Assembly: GCA_910579785.1 (NCBI GenBank)
Contig: CAJTVJ010000030.1
Location: 1-19,576, forward strand
Length of the DNA stretch: 19,576 nt
From: an uncultured Christensenella sp.
GTDB lineage: Bacteria > Bacillota > Clostridia > Christensenellales > UBA3700
Direction: 5' to 3'
The notes below the pieces were generated by a model, which saw only the letters and a program-made list of their open reading frames with translations, did no database searches and was not told the DNA's origin. Shown in pieces: positions 1 to 7,557 of the stretch. The stretch's first letter is position 1. Each line of letters opens with the position of its first letter. Made by a program: the position numbers and the translations under genes.

Positions 1-8
1 CTCTTATT

Positions 9-42
9 AAAAAAATACGCCGTTTCGCGATAAGAAAACGGC
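9..42 (-). terminator. Terminator-like hairpin (minus strand)
   Basis: A 7-bp stem (19-25 pairs with 36-42, GCCGTTT/AAACGGC) is bordered at 9-15 by seven A's, which read as a U-run on the minus strand. This has the shape of an intrinsic terminator for leftward transcription. No gene lies just upstream on that strand, only the repeat region, so what it would terminate is unknown. Confidence 0.45.
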
Positions 43-130
43 AGTCAGTAAATGTATACTTTTCTTAGAATGGGTGTTATTGACTTTAAAAATAGAATGA
101 AAATGTATGAGAAATAAATATTTTTAATAG

Positions 131-292
131 GTTGAGATTTCTCCACTGCACTTCGTTTCGGTCGAAATGACTAGATATATACTTACAAGTTTGGAATGAA
201 ATCGTCATAGACGCTCGCCCAAGACGCATCTGCTTGCTCGCTATGCCGTCGCTGCGCTCCTTACGAGCGTAGTCGAGATATCTCATCGAGTT
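131..292 (+). repeat. Long repeat element, left copy
   Basis: This roughly 160-bp element starts with GAGATTTCTCC and a GGTCGAAATGAC motif and ends with a degenerate inverted version of its start (GAGATATCTCATC at about 275-287). Its inner part, about 173-268, is repeated in inverted orientation at about 520-617; the core 201-264 is nearly identical to the reverse complement of 520-585. The terminal inverted similarity and lack of coding capacity suggest a MITE-like or other non-autonomous element. No transposase is present. Confidence 0.75.
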
Positions 293-300
293 AGATTAAA

Positions 301-333
301 AGGATGAGACCTCTCCACTACGGTCGAGGTGAC
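301..333 (+). repeat. Short repeat unit of the same family
   Basis: A GATGAGACCTCTCC...GGTCGAGGTGAC unit. It is the near-perfect inverted partner of 441-473 and a diverged form of the units at 131-171 and 371-411. Confidence 0.7.
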
Positions 334-336
334 AAA

Positions 337-366
337 AAGGACGGTGTTACCGTCCTTAGTTTTTTT
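337..366 (+). terminator. Intrinsic terminator inside the repeat region
   Basis: A 9-bp stem (337-345 with 349-357, AAGGACGGT/ACCGTCCTT) has a 3-nt loop and is followed by AG and a run of seven T's at 360-366. It is a well-formed rho-independent terminator for rightward transcription, but no plus-strand gene precedes it in the window. It may end a transcript that starts left of the window, or a non-coding RNA from the repeats. Confidence 0.6.
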
Positions 367-370
367 AAAG

Positions 371-411
371 GATGAGATTTCTCCGCTTCACTTCGTTTCG
401 GTCGAAATGAC
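371..411 (+). repeat. Short repeat unit, direct copy of 131-171
   Basis: GATGAGATTTCTCC followed by CACTTCGTTTCGGTCGAAATGAC. It is almost the same as the outer end of the left long element (133-171) and stands alone without the long inner part. Confidence 0.75.
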
Positions 412-440
412 TTAAAGTTTGATTATCTATAAGCAAAACG

Positions 441-473
441 TGGTCACCTCGACCGCAGCGGAGAGGTCTAATC
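441..473 (-). repeat. Short repeat unit, inverted
   Basis: TGGTCACCTCGACC...GGAGAGGTCTAATC. Its reverse complement matches 303-333 with only a few differences, so the two units bracket the terminator and the 371-411 unit as an inverted pair. Confidence 0.7.
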
Positions 474-480
474 AATTTGA

Positions 481-626
481 ATAAGCGATTGAGATTTCTC
501 CATTTCACTGCGTTACAGTCGTAAGGAGCGTAAGCGACGGCATAGCGAGCCAGCAGATGCGTCTTGGGCGAGCGTCAATGACGATTCTCTCCAAGACTTG
601 TAGGTATATATGTGGTCACCTCGACC
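481..626 (-). repeat. Long repeat element, right copy (inverted)
   Basis: This is the inverted partner of 131-292. The core 520-585 is near-identical to the reverse complement of 201-264, and similarity continues weakly to about 617. The ends carry the same GAGATTTCTCC (488-499) and GGTCACCTCGACC (613-626) motifs. As RNA, the two copies could form a very long stem across 200-585. Confidence 0.75.
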
Positions 627-652
627 AAAAATTGCTTGACTTTATGCAATAT

Positions 653-682
653 AAAAAATGCACCCGAAAGAGTGCATTTTTT
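653..682 (-). terminator. Terminator of the aspartokinase gene
   Basis: An 11-bp stem, AAAAAATGCAC (653-663) with GTGCATTTTTT (672-682), lies 24 bases past the stop codon of the aspartokinase gene. The A-run on the left reads as a U-run on the minus strand. The symmetry would let it work in both directions. Confidence 0.8.
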
Positions 683-705
683 AAACATTAGATTTTATTT
701 TGCGA

Positions 706-2025
706 TTATTTTTGGAAAGCGGCATATATTGCTTTTATAGCTCTTTCGTAGTCGCTGGTCGCAATGCCCACTATGATATTCATTTCGCTTGAACCTTGGT
801 CAATCATGCGGATATTTATCTTTTCCTTTGCAAGCGCGCCTACCAAAGTCGAAGCGCTGCCGGGCTTATACGACATACCGTGACCGACGGTGGCTATCAA
901 CGAGATACCGCTCTTTATTTCGATATGGTCAGGATCGACGACTTTCTTAATTCTCTCTATGACGACGTCTTCTTTACCTGCGAGTTCATTGTCCGGAATG
1001 ACGATACTCATGGTATCTATGCCTGTGGGCAAATGCTCGATAGATATATTGTAATATTCAAGCACAGCGAGGACTTTGCGCACAAAGCCAAGTTCGCTGT
1101 TCATCATTGACTTTTCAATATATATTATACTGTATCCTTTCTTGCCTGCGATACCTGTGATAACTCTCTTTGAAAGTTCTTTTTCGTCAAGCTCTGCAAC
1201 TATCATGGTGCCGTCTGCCGTAGGACAGAAAGTATTGCGGATGTTGATAGGTATCTTGCTGACTCTCACAGGAAAGATAGATTCGGGGTGAAGCACGTTG
1301 GCTCCCATATATGCAAGCTCTCTGAGCTCTTTATATGACAAGGTCTCAATAGGTTTTGGATTGTCGACGATACGCGGGTCAGCCGACATAAAACCGTTGA
1401 CGTCAGTCCAATTTTCATACAGGCTTGCGCCTACCGCTCTTGCAATAACTGCTCCCGACACGTCCGAGCCGCCTCTGCTAAACGTATGAACGATACCCTC
1501 GCTGTCGCCGCCGTAAAATCCCGGAACGACTGCCCTCTCGACATTCTCCAACACGCTTTTAACCTTCTCATTGGTGCTCTCTGAATCAAAGTCGCCGTTG
1601 GCATCAAAAATCATCACGTCTTTGGCGTCGATAAATTCATAACCGAGCACCTCAGCAGTAATCACCGCAGAAAGGTATTCTCCTCTTGAAGCGCAAAACT
1701 CTGCGGAGTTGTATTTAAGCATTTCTTTCTCGACTTTGTCAAGATATGAATCTATATCCAAACCAAGCCCCAAGTCTTTGACAATGCCCTTAAATCTCTC
1801 TCTTATCTTATCAAAAGTCGCTTTGCATTCGCCGTTTATCTGCATATCGTGATAGCAAGCGTAGAGCATATCCGTGACCTTGTGGTCTTGCGAAAATCTC
1901 TTACCCGGCGCAGAGACGACTACGTACCTGCGCTCTTTGTCTTGTTTTATTATCTCAGCGACCTGTCTTATCGACTTGGCGTCCGCCATTGACGTACCGC
2001 CGAATTTTACGACCTTTATTGACAT
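706..2025 (-). CDS. lysC: Aspartate kinase (aspartokinase)
   Basis: It phosphorylates L-aspartate with ATP, the first step of the lysine, threonine, methionine and diaminopimelate pathway, in the cytoplasm. The 439-aa protein has the amino-acid-kinase signature KFGGTS at residues 7-12, FSRGGSD at 182-188, WTDVNG at 206-211 and GANVLHP at 241-247. Two ACT-type regions follow from about residue 290 to the end, which in this family bind feedback amino acids; which one cannot be told here. There is no homoserine dehydrogenase domain, so it is monofunctional. The ATG at 2025 has an AGAGG site 8 bases upstream. The gene has its own promoter in the 87-bp gap after the DUF1015 gene and ends at a good terminator. 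Identification of the enzyme is secure; the exact paralogue name (lysC, dapG, thrA-like) is less so. Confidence 0.95.
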   Translation of the reverse strand: MSIKVVKFGGTSMADAKSIRQVAEIIKQDKERRYVVVSAPGKRFSQDHKVTDMLYACYHDMQINGECKATFDKIRERFKGIVKDLGLGLDIDSYLDKVEKEMLKYNSAEFCASRGEYLSAVITAEVLGYEFIDAKDVMIFDANGDFDSESTNEKVKSVLENVERAVVPGFYGGDSEGIVHTFSRGGSDVSGAVIARAVGASLYENWTDVNGFMSADPRIVDNPKPIETLSYKELRELAYMGANVLHPESIFPVRVSKIPINIRNTFCPTADGTMIVAELDEKELSKRVITGIAGKKGYSIIYIEKSMMNSELGFVRKVLAVLEYYNISIEHLPTGIDTMSIVIPDNELAGKEDVVIERIKKVVDPDHIEIKSGISLIATVGHGMSYKPGSASTLVGALAKEKINIRMIDQGSSEMNIIVGIATSDYERAIKAIYAAFQK

Positions 2026-2065
2026 AACGTACCTCTTTATATTTACCTTATATTAACTACACATT

Positions 2066-2094
2066 ATTTTACATTGAGTATTGACATTTGGCAA
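2066..2094 (-). promoter_or_regulatory. Promoter of the aspartokinase gene
   Basis: On the minus strand, TTGCCA (2089-2094) and TAAAAT (2066-2071) are separated by exactly 17 bases. The leader would be about 35 bases, too short for a lysine riboswitch. The site separates lysC transcription from the upstream DUF1015 gene. Confidence 0.6.
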
Positions 2095-2112
2095 GCAAAT
2101 ACTCGCACAAAA

Positions 2113-3357
2113 TCAAAGAAGACTGCGACACTCCAAATAATATCTCTTATCCTCGGCATGTCCCATAGAAAAGGATTTGCGAGGCAACACTCCGCGTCTG
2201 ACGACGTAATCAAAGAGTCCGCTCTTTTCCAAACACGGCATAAAGACTGCGACGGCGTTGTTTTCTTTGGCAACGTTGAGCAGATGCTCGTCGCCATGGA
2301 TATAGTCTATCACCATCGCCTTACAAGTCTTGCCGTATTCATCCATATAATGCTGGATGTCGGCTATCGCGTCGCTGGCGTTGTCAGATACTTGCCACAA
2401 ATATTCTCTGCCATTGTATGCTACTTTGACCCGATTTGTTCCGCCCAATTTTGCAAGATTGGTCTGCATATATTGCAAAAACTCCTCGCCGACGTTGAAC
2501 ACCGCCCTGTGAATAGGTTGAAATTGCAAAGACTCGTCATGCAAGTTGACAAGCTCGCAAAGCGCGTATCTGGCAGGATGGTTTTCTCTTTCGCAATCAT
2601 TGAGCTGACTCTTTATATTATTCCAACACTCCTTAGCAGTCGCAAGTGAATGATTGCCGTCGCCTACGGCAAAGAGAATCGGCTTTGCGCTGCCGTATTT
2701 CTCAATGAGTTCTTGCTTAGATAAAAGTCCGTCAATCGCAGTTATTATCTCATTGCATATCTCGCCGCTTATCTTATATCCCTTTATGCTGCCGCCTCCC
2801 ATATTGAGAGTAAAGTCGTAAGCAAGTTGGAATTTGTCAGCATTCTTGTGCAAATTCTCGATTATTTTGCTCTTGCGATCGTCCATAAGCATCATGATAT
2901 GCGGACTCTCCAAGCACGCGCCCTTGCGGACTTCTATCCTTGCAGGAAGGCGCTCTACGACCGTCCTCTCCGTCGCTTTGATAAGAGCGTTGTTTTCGGG
3001 AGTGTATTCATAGTCTTCAAGGTCTACGGCTATAACAAGTCCAAGTCGCTTTTGTCCGTCCGGCGCAGTTCTTTCGACAAGTATAAATCCCTCAAACTCT
3101 TCAAATACGCCTCCATTTAAATACTTTTGCATATTGTCGTTGATACTCTTTATCCTATCCTGCTTGTCTCCCATTTCGAGATAGACCTCAGGATAAATTA
3201 TCTTCAACGTCGACGGGCTGTCTCCTACGACCTGCGCGACGCGATTCCAATAGTCGGGCTGCGACGTGAATTGATCGCAGGCTATCACGCTCCATTTACT
3301 CATATCTATATTGCCGTTTGGCAATAATATCTTAGGTACTTTTACGCTGCTCTTCAT
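2113..3357 (-). CDS. DUF1015 family protein
   Basis: The 414-aa protein has the length and sequence pattern of the DUF1015 family, a conserved bacterial group of uncertain biochemical role. Recognisable pieces are the N-terminal WSVIACDQFTSQPDYW block (22-37), the RLPAR region near 136-140, and the hallmark GDGNHSLATAK at 232-242. No signal peptide or membrane segment is visible, so it should be cytoplasmic. The ATG at 3357 has a GGAGAG site 7 bases upstream. It is preceded by the terminator of cdaA and followed by a separately promoted aspartokinase gene, so it may be transcribed on its own from the AT-rich gap at 3358-3410. Family assignment is confident; function is unknown. Confidence 0.88.
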   Translation of the reverse strand: MKSSVKVPKILLPNGNIDMSKWSVIACDQFTSQPDYWNRVAQVVGDSPSTLKIIYPEVYLEMGDKQDRIKSINDNMQKYLNGGVFEEFEGFILVERTAPDGQKRLGLVIAVDLEDYEYTPENNALIKATERTVVERLPARIEVRKGACLESPHIMMLMDDRKSKIIENLHKNADKFQLAYDFTLNMGGGSIKGYKISGEICNEIITAIDGLLSKQELIEKYGSAKPILFAVGDGNHSLATAKECWNNIKSQLNDCERENHPARYALCELVNLHDESLQFQPIHRAVFNVGEEFLQYMQTNLAKLGGTNRVKVAYNGREYLWQVSDNASDAIADIQHYMDEYGKTCKAMVIDYIHGDEHLLNVAKENNAVAVFMPCLEKSGLFDYVVRRGVLPRKSFSMGHAEDKRYYLECRSLL

Positions 3358-3413
3358 TATCTCTCTCCGTATATATTATTTATATATCAATTATATAATA
3401 GTCCTTTTGCAAT

Positions 3414-3447
3414 AAAAATGCCAGACTAATAATTAGTTTGGCTTTTT
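3414..3447 (-). terminator. Terminator downstream of cdaA
   Basis: The stem GCCAGACTAA (3420-3429) pairs with TTAGTTTGGC (3433-3442) with one G-U pair and a 3-nt loop. AAAAA at 3414-3418 gives the minus-strand U-run, and TTTTT lies on the other side, so it may be bidirectional. It lies about 120 bases past the cdaA stop codon. The remaining 3448-3563 has no gene or clear signal. Confidence 0.7.
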
Positions 3448-3563
3448 AACATACTTCAACGTCTATATAGATACCTCGACTTCATACCTGAACATTTATT
3501 TAATTAAATTTCAAGCAATATATTTTATCTTGCCGTATTCTTTACGACGTCAAACGCGTAATA

Positions 3564-4406
3564 TCAGTTCTTCTTATGAGCTCTCTTATCGTGTTTTCTC
3601 ACCGACTGCGAACTAATTCTGTATATGACCTTTATCTCTTCAAGAAGTTTTTCAGGGGTCATATATCTCTTTATCGTGCCGCCTTGAACAACGCTGATTA
3701 TTCCGCTCTCTTCGCTGACAACGATGGCAAACACGTCGCTTTCTTCCGTGATACCTATCGCCGCTCTGTGACGTGTGCCAAGGTCTTTGGCAAGCGTAAC
3801 TTCCTGCGACAGAGGCAAGAAACAACCTGCGGAGATTATCCTGTCGCCCAGCACAACGACCGCGCCGTCATGCAAAGGAGCTTTGGTATTGAATATACTT
3901 TCCAAAAGTCCGCTGGATATTGTCGCGTCCAAAGTAGTACCCGTGTCAAGTATGTGAGCAGGCACTTCTGTCGGCGCGATGATTATCAATGCGCCCACGT
4001 CGCTCTTTGCCATATTCTGACATGCCTTGACTATCTCTGTCGCGGATATCAAAAGCTGTTCGTCGGTGGTGGCATAAGTGTATTTTGTCTTTTGACGTCT
4101 TGCAAGTCTGCTCATAAAAATCTTGATGTCAGACCTGTATACCTCAACGATTGCGACTATCCAGAATATATTGAAATATCTCAATACGTCAATAGCAATC
4201 GCCGCCTGCTGATAATAAATATTCAAAATCAAAAGAGCAAGATAGACGACGGAATATATAGCAACGACGACAGCCATACGGTAGCTGTTACGTTTTGCAA
4301 AAAATACGAACATTATAATTGCCACTGCCAAGGTGACGATTATGTCTATTATCACCCAAAGGCTGGGCGGCGTTGCCGAATTAGCTGCAATCAAACTGCT
4401 TAGCAT
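3564..4406 (-). CDS. cdaA: Diadenylate cyclase CdaA (c-di-AMP synthase)
   Basis: It makes cyclic di-AMP from two ATP at the membrane; in Firmicutes this messenger controls potassium and osmolyte balance and cell-wall homeostasis. The 280-aa protein has three predicted membrane segments (about 16-38, 42-62, 66-88), a short linker, then the DAC domain with the catalytic LHDGA motif (Asp180-Gly-Ala) and GTRHRAA (Arg212-His-Arg). Length and layout fit CdaA rather than DisA. The ATG at 4406 has a strong AGGAGG site. In most Firmicutes cdaA is followed by cdaR and glmM; here it is followed by a terminator and a DUF1015 gene, so the usual regulator is absent locally. The 130-bp gap upstream (4407-4536) contains TATAAT-like sequence but no clear -35. 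Confidence 0.95.
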   Translation of the reverse strand: MLSSLIAANSATPPSLWVIIDIIVTLAVAIIMFVFFAKRNSYRMAVVVAIYSVVYLALLILNIYYQQAAIAIDVLRYFNIFWIVAIVEVYRSDIKIFMSRLARRQKTKYTYATTDEQLLISATEIVKACQNMAKSDVGALIIIAPTEVPAHILDTGTTLDATISSGLLESIFNTKAPLHDGAVVVLGDRIISAGCFLPLSQEVTLAKDLGTRHRAAIGITEESDVFAIVVSEESGIISVVQGGTIKRYMTPEKLLEEIKVIYRISSQSVRKHDKRAHKKN

Positions 4407-4536
4407 ATATTCCTCCTCTTTCGTTTTCTCTTAGATATACACTAAAACGAAGTCGTGACTTCCTTTATTATAATATAATGAATTTTTAAAAAAATAAAGC
4501 ATTTTTGATATATTTTTACAATAAATATTCAAAATA

Positions 4537-5952
4537 TTATTCAAAAGGATCGTTAAACGGTGTATTTTCTTTCTCTTTATCCTCATTATCCCCATCATTT
4601 TCGCCAAAAACTTCTGTGTCATACAAATTATCGCCAAAGGGCTCTTCTATATTTTCAGACTGCTCTTGTTTTTGAGGCATAATCTTATCGGAATTCTTGA
4701 ATACGTACGACTTTATCAAATACGACACGCCAATCAGCAATGCGATTAGCACGGCTTTGAATACGACGTTGACAAGCGACGCGCTTTTTGCATTTTGCGC
4801 CGTGGCATTGGGAAACTCGCTCTCCGCCTTTTCAAGAGCGCTTGCAAAGCTGTCTATATTCTCGCTGCTGAGCGCAGTCAACGACGTCTTTATCACGTCG
4901 AAAAGCTGAGCTTTTATTCCCTCTTCGCCCTTGCGCGCCAACATATTCTCAAACGTGTCGTCAGGCGTATGATATACGTTGGGCTTGCCGCTCATTTCGG
5001 TAAACAACGGATTTGCGTTACTTTCCCAATTAAGCGACAGAAAGTTGGCGGTAGGCACATATCTGTTCATAAAGTAATGTTGATTGGACAACATGCCGAT
5101 ATTGACGTAATTATAAACGGAATCTTGCTCTAAGATAAATTGACCGATATTCCTGTCATTCGGCACTTTCGTAGTCGCTCCGTCGGCGCACGCATTTAAA
5201 AAACTGCCGTAAGTCGTCTTTGTCTCTCCCTCGTAGATATATAGATTGTCGCCGCAAAGCATAGAATAGTTGAGCACTATCGCAATGCTGTCAAGCTTTT
5301 CTCTATCGAGTTGCGAGGCGTACTGCAAAGCGCCTCTCCAACAATAACTGCCGCCCGTAAAGAATGCAAAGGTCACGTCATATCCCAAATCAACGTCTTT
5401 GAGCTGCTCGGCAAGCGTAAGCATAACGGCAAGCGCTCCGCCGCTCTCATAACTGCCGTCCGCGCCCCACGGCTTGCCGCTCATATCGGCTTGTTCTTGA
5501 TACAAATTGTCGTATTGGCAGGTGAGCATTATCTCGCCCTTGCTTTGCTGAGAAGTATGTTTTGTAAATATCACGTTGTATGCCCACACGTCGCTCAACT
5601 CTTCGTTGGCGTAATTGACGTATCTGCTGAACGTCGTCTTAAAGCCTTGAAGCCCCAAGATATCGCCGTGCGAAAACTCGCTTGTATATCCCCAATCCGA
5701 CATGGTTTTGGATAAATATTTTGCAAACTCAAAGTCGTTGCCGCCGCCCAAAGTTCTGTCGGCATATTGAGTTAAAAGCGTCTGCATATACCCAAAAGCC
5801 TTGTCGCCGAGAGCCGCGTCAATGCCGTCCACTTTTTTTACGTCTACATTTTTGGCGCTGCAACCGACGAAAGCCGTCAATATCAAAACAAGCAGCGTCA
5901 TAATTGACAGTGCCGTGAATATTCTGCGCTTGCCGAACGTCTTATTTCTCAT
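4537..5952 (-). CDS. M28-like lipoprotein, probable inactive peptidase
   Basis: The protein resembles M28 (Zn aminopeptidase) proteins but lacks most active-site residues. Numbering from the ATG at 5952 (471 aa): signal sequence with lipobox FVGC (Cys31), M28-like domain to about residue 350, a C-terminal membrane segment at about 394-416, and an acidic cytoplasmic-type tail. The usual HxD motif is Q-Y-D (146-148), the Glu-Glu pair is replaced by Gly-Ser (about 201-202), and the Asp after N-x is Ser230; only Asp148, a displaced Asp near 165 and His328 (YHTPDDT) remain. A GTG at 5964 is in frame, but the GAGGTGG site sits just ahead of the ATG at 5952, so that start is preferred. It follows the 203-aa membrane protein by 8 bases. 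A binding or scaffold role outside the membrane is inferred, not shown. Confidence 0.75.
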   Translation of the reverse strand: MRNKTFGKRRIFTALSIMTLLVLILTAFVGCSAKNVDVKKVDGIDAALGDKAFGYMQTLLTQYADRTLGGGNDFEFAKYLSKTMSDWGYTSEFSHGDILGLQGFKTTFSRYVNYANEELSDVWAYNVIFTKHTSQQSKGEIMLTCQYDNLYQEQADMSGKPWGADGSYESGGALAVMLTLAEQLKDVDLGYDVTFAFFTGGSYCWRGALQYASQLDREKLDSIAIVLNYSMLCGDNLYIYEGETKTTYGSFLNACADGATTKVPNDRNIGQFILEQDSVYNYVNIGMLSNQHYFMNRYVPTANFLSLNWESNANPLFTEMSGKPNVYHTPDDTFENMLARKGEEGIKAQLFDVIKTSLTALSSENIDSFASALEKAESEFPNATAQNAKSASLVNVVFKAVLIALLIGVSYLIKSYVFKNSDKIMPQKQEQSENIEEPFGDNLYDTEVFGENDGDNEDKEKENTPFNDPFE

Positions 5953-5960
5953 AGCCCACC

Positions 5961-6572
5961 TCACGCAAAAAGTACCAACATTATGGTCGGTATTATCATT
6001 ATATGAATAAGTATCGGATAAAACCTTTTTTCCAATCCTCTTGAAAAGGCAAAAAAGAATACCGACATTGAAAGCAGCGCGACGATAGGAGGCACGAATA
6101 TGTTGCCGAAATTGTATGCAAGCGGAAGCTGCGCAAAAATTATCTCGCCGACACCCAGCAGCACCGTCATTATTATAAAGCTTGAATCAAGACATACCCT
6201 AAATCTGCGTATGTCAAACTGGACGCCTATTATCATATATTGACGGAATACCAAAGAAGCAAAAAACTTTGCAAAGACAATGTATAATAGAAATAATATC
6301 ACCGTGGCGATTATAGGAAAAGTTATCTTTATCATAATCAGCGCCGTCGGCGTCATAGTCGAGAGATAAGTGAATAGCGACACTCCCATAAAACTAGAAT
6401 ACGACGAATCTATCATAGTCATAAACAGCGAATTGAAATTGCGCTTGCCGAAATAAAGCATCGAGAAAAATATTCCTGCCGCCAGCAATACTTTAAGGAC
6501 GATAGTCATCCAATCGTTTTTTAGCTTCGGTGTGCGCGGCCGCACAAACATAGGCGTAACGTTATTTTGCAT
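5961..6572 (-). CDS. Polytopic membrane protein, unknown function
   Basis: I do not recognise this 203-aa family. The sequence is strongly hydrophobic, with predicted membrane segments at about 23-41, 78-107, 130-147, 155-176 and 185-202. There is a short basic N-terminus (RPRTPKLK) and a basic cytoplasmic-type loop (R110, RRFR 122-125). Its general shape recalls small YIP1-like or DUF membrane proteins, but no diagnostic motif was found. Its start overlaps the end of holA by 11 bases and a GGAAAG site lies within holA; its stop is 8 bases before the ATG of the M28-like lipoprotein. The tight coupling suggests that these two envelope proteins are made together and may interact. Confidence 0.7.
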   Translation of the reverse strand: MQNNVTPMFVRPRTPKLKNDWMTIVLKVLLAAGIFFSMLYFGKRNFNSLFMTMIDSSYSSFMGVSLFTYLSTMTPTALIMIKITFPIIATVILFLLYIVFAKFFASLVFRQYMIIGVQFDIRRFRVCLDSSFIIMTVLLGVGEIIFAQLPLAYNFGNIFVPPIVALLSMSVFFFAFSRGLEKRFYPILIHIMIIPTIMLVLFA

Positions 6573-7557
6573 AAGTCTTTCCCATTAAATGTATTATTGC
6601 CAAATCAAGAGCGTTGTCCTGCGTTATCCTGCCGCTCTTGAAATCGAATTCTAGTTGGTATAGATAATAGAGCGCGTCTTTGAGTTTGCCCAAAAAACCG
6701 CTCACCTTGCGCTTTGTCGCGTCTATCTTCTTTTTCGCCATAAACAGCGCATTCTTCTTCATGCCGAGACTTTCGCACAAAAAATCTTCTCCGCCGTCGC
6801 TCGTCATGATCGCAAACATTCTCTTAAAGGTCAAAGTCAAAGTCGCAAGTATCGCAGACGGCTTGTCACCTCTTTTCAACAATACGTCCATTATTCCCAT
6901 TGCCTTGTCGTAATCGCCGTCCTGTATCGCATAGATAAATTCAAAGACCTGCGTCTCTGTATCGGTCGCAACTATGTCCTCTATCACGCCTGCGTCGACG
7001 ACGATATCATTGCCGACGTAGAGCATTATCTTATTGAGTTCGTTGTTGATCTTGCCGAAATCTTTATTGCAACGGTTGACGATCGCAGACAATGCTGATT
7101 TGTCGTATTTTATCTTATAGTAATTGAAAAGCGTCTGAATATAGTTGACGTAATCCAAAAGCCCCATTTTGTTGCAGTCGACTTCGACGACGTATTGACT
7201 CAGCGCGCTCTTTATCGTGGGACAGTTGACAAGCACCAATATGTTGCCCTCTACGATATTGTCGGCATAATCAAGCCAAGCTTCGCTCTCTTGAAGAGAT
7301 AATTTTTTGCTGTAATCCTCAACTATCACAAGCCTTCTGTCGCCGAACATCGACACGTATGACAGCGCGGCAATCACGTCGTTTTGCGATACGTCGTTGC
7401 CCTCGAATTTCTGCACGCAATAATCTCTCATATCGGACGGTATCAGCGCATAGAACTTTTCGAGCGCAAACAATATCATTCCCTCGTCGTCGCCGCTGAG
7501 GGCATATATATCTGCCACGTTCGTCTTAAAAGTCTGTTTGAGTTGAAGCGCCTGCAT
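6562..7557 (-). CDS. holA: DNA polymerase III, delta subunit
   Basis: The delta subunit is the clamp-loader component that opens the beta sliding clamp during replication. The 331-aa product fits HolA length and shows the family's pattern: an N-terminal AAA-like domain without a Walker A motif (Y-ALSGDDEGMILFAL), the VSMFGDRRLVIVED block, a central helical lid with FEFIYAIQDGDYDKAM, and the C-terminal collar domain with LDLAIIHL. The frame is open to a TTG at 7569, but the ATG at 7557 has GGAGG six bases upstream and its A is shared with the comEC TGA stop, so translation is coupled. A comEC-holA order is common in Firmicutes, often followed by rpsT, which is absent here. Confidence 0.9.
   Translation of the reverse strand: MQALQLKQTFKTNVADIYALSGDDEGMILFALEKFYALIPSDMRDYCVQKFEGNDVSQNDVIAALSYVSMFGDRRLVIVEDYSKKLSLQESEAWLDYADNIVEGNILVLVNCPTIKSALSQYVVEVDCNKMGLLDYVNYIQTLFNYYKIKYDKSALSAIVNRCNKDFGKINNELNKIMLYVGNDIVVDAGVIEDIVATDTETQVFEFIYAIQDGDYDKAMGIMDVLLKRGDKPSAILATLTLTFKRMFAIMTSDGGEDFLCESLGMKKNALFMAKKKIDATKRKVSGFLGKLKDALYYLYQLEFDFKSGRITQDNALDLAIIHLMGKTYAK

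Noticed and set aside
86..286. 66-aa open frame on the minus strand in the repeat region
   Set aside because: It runs through the left repeat element, has no RBS, and its sequence is just the translation of the repeat.
131..626. CRISPR array
   Set aside because: Repeat units differ in length and orientation and spacing is irregular; no cas gene is present.
2026..2112. Lysine riboswitch ahead of the aspartokinase gene
   Set aside because: The gap is only 87 bases and the predicted leader is about 35 bases, far too short for that structure.
2074..2649. 191-aa plus-strand open frame opposite the DUF1015 gene
   Set aside because: Antisense shadow of a well-supported gene; no RBS and no recognisable domain.
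3576..4403. 275-aa plus-strand open frame opposite cdaA
   Set aside because: Antisense shadow of cdaA, whose catalytic motifs are complete; the product is low-quality, Cys/His/Tyr-rich sequence.
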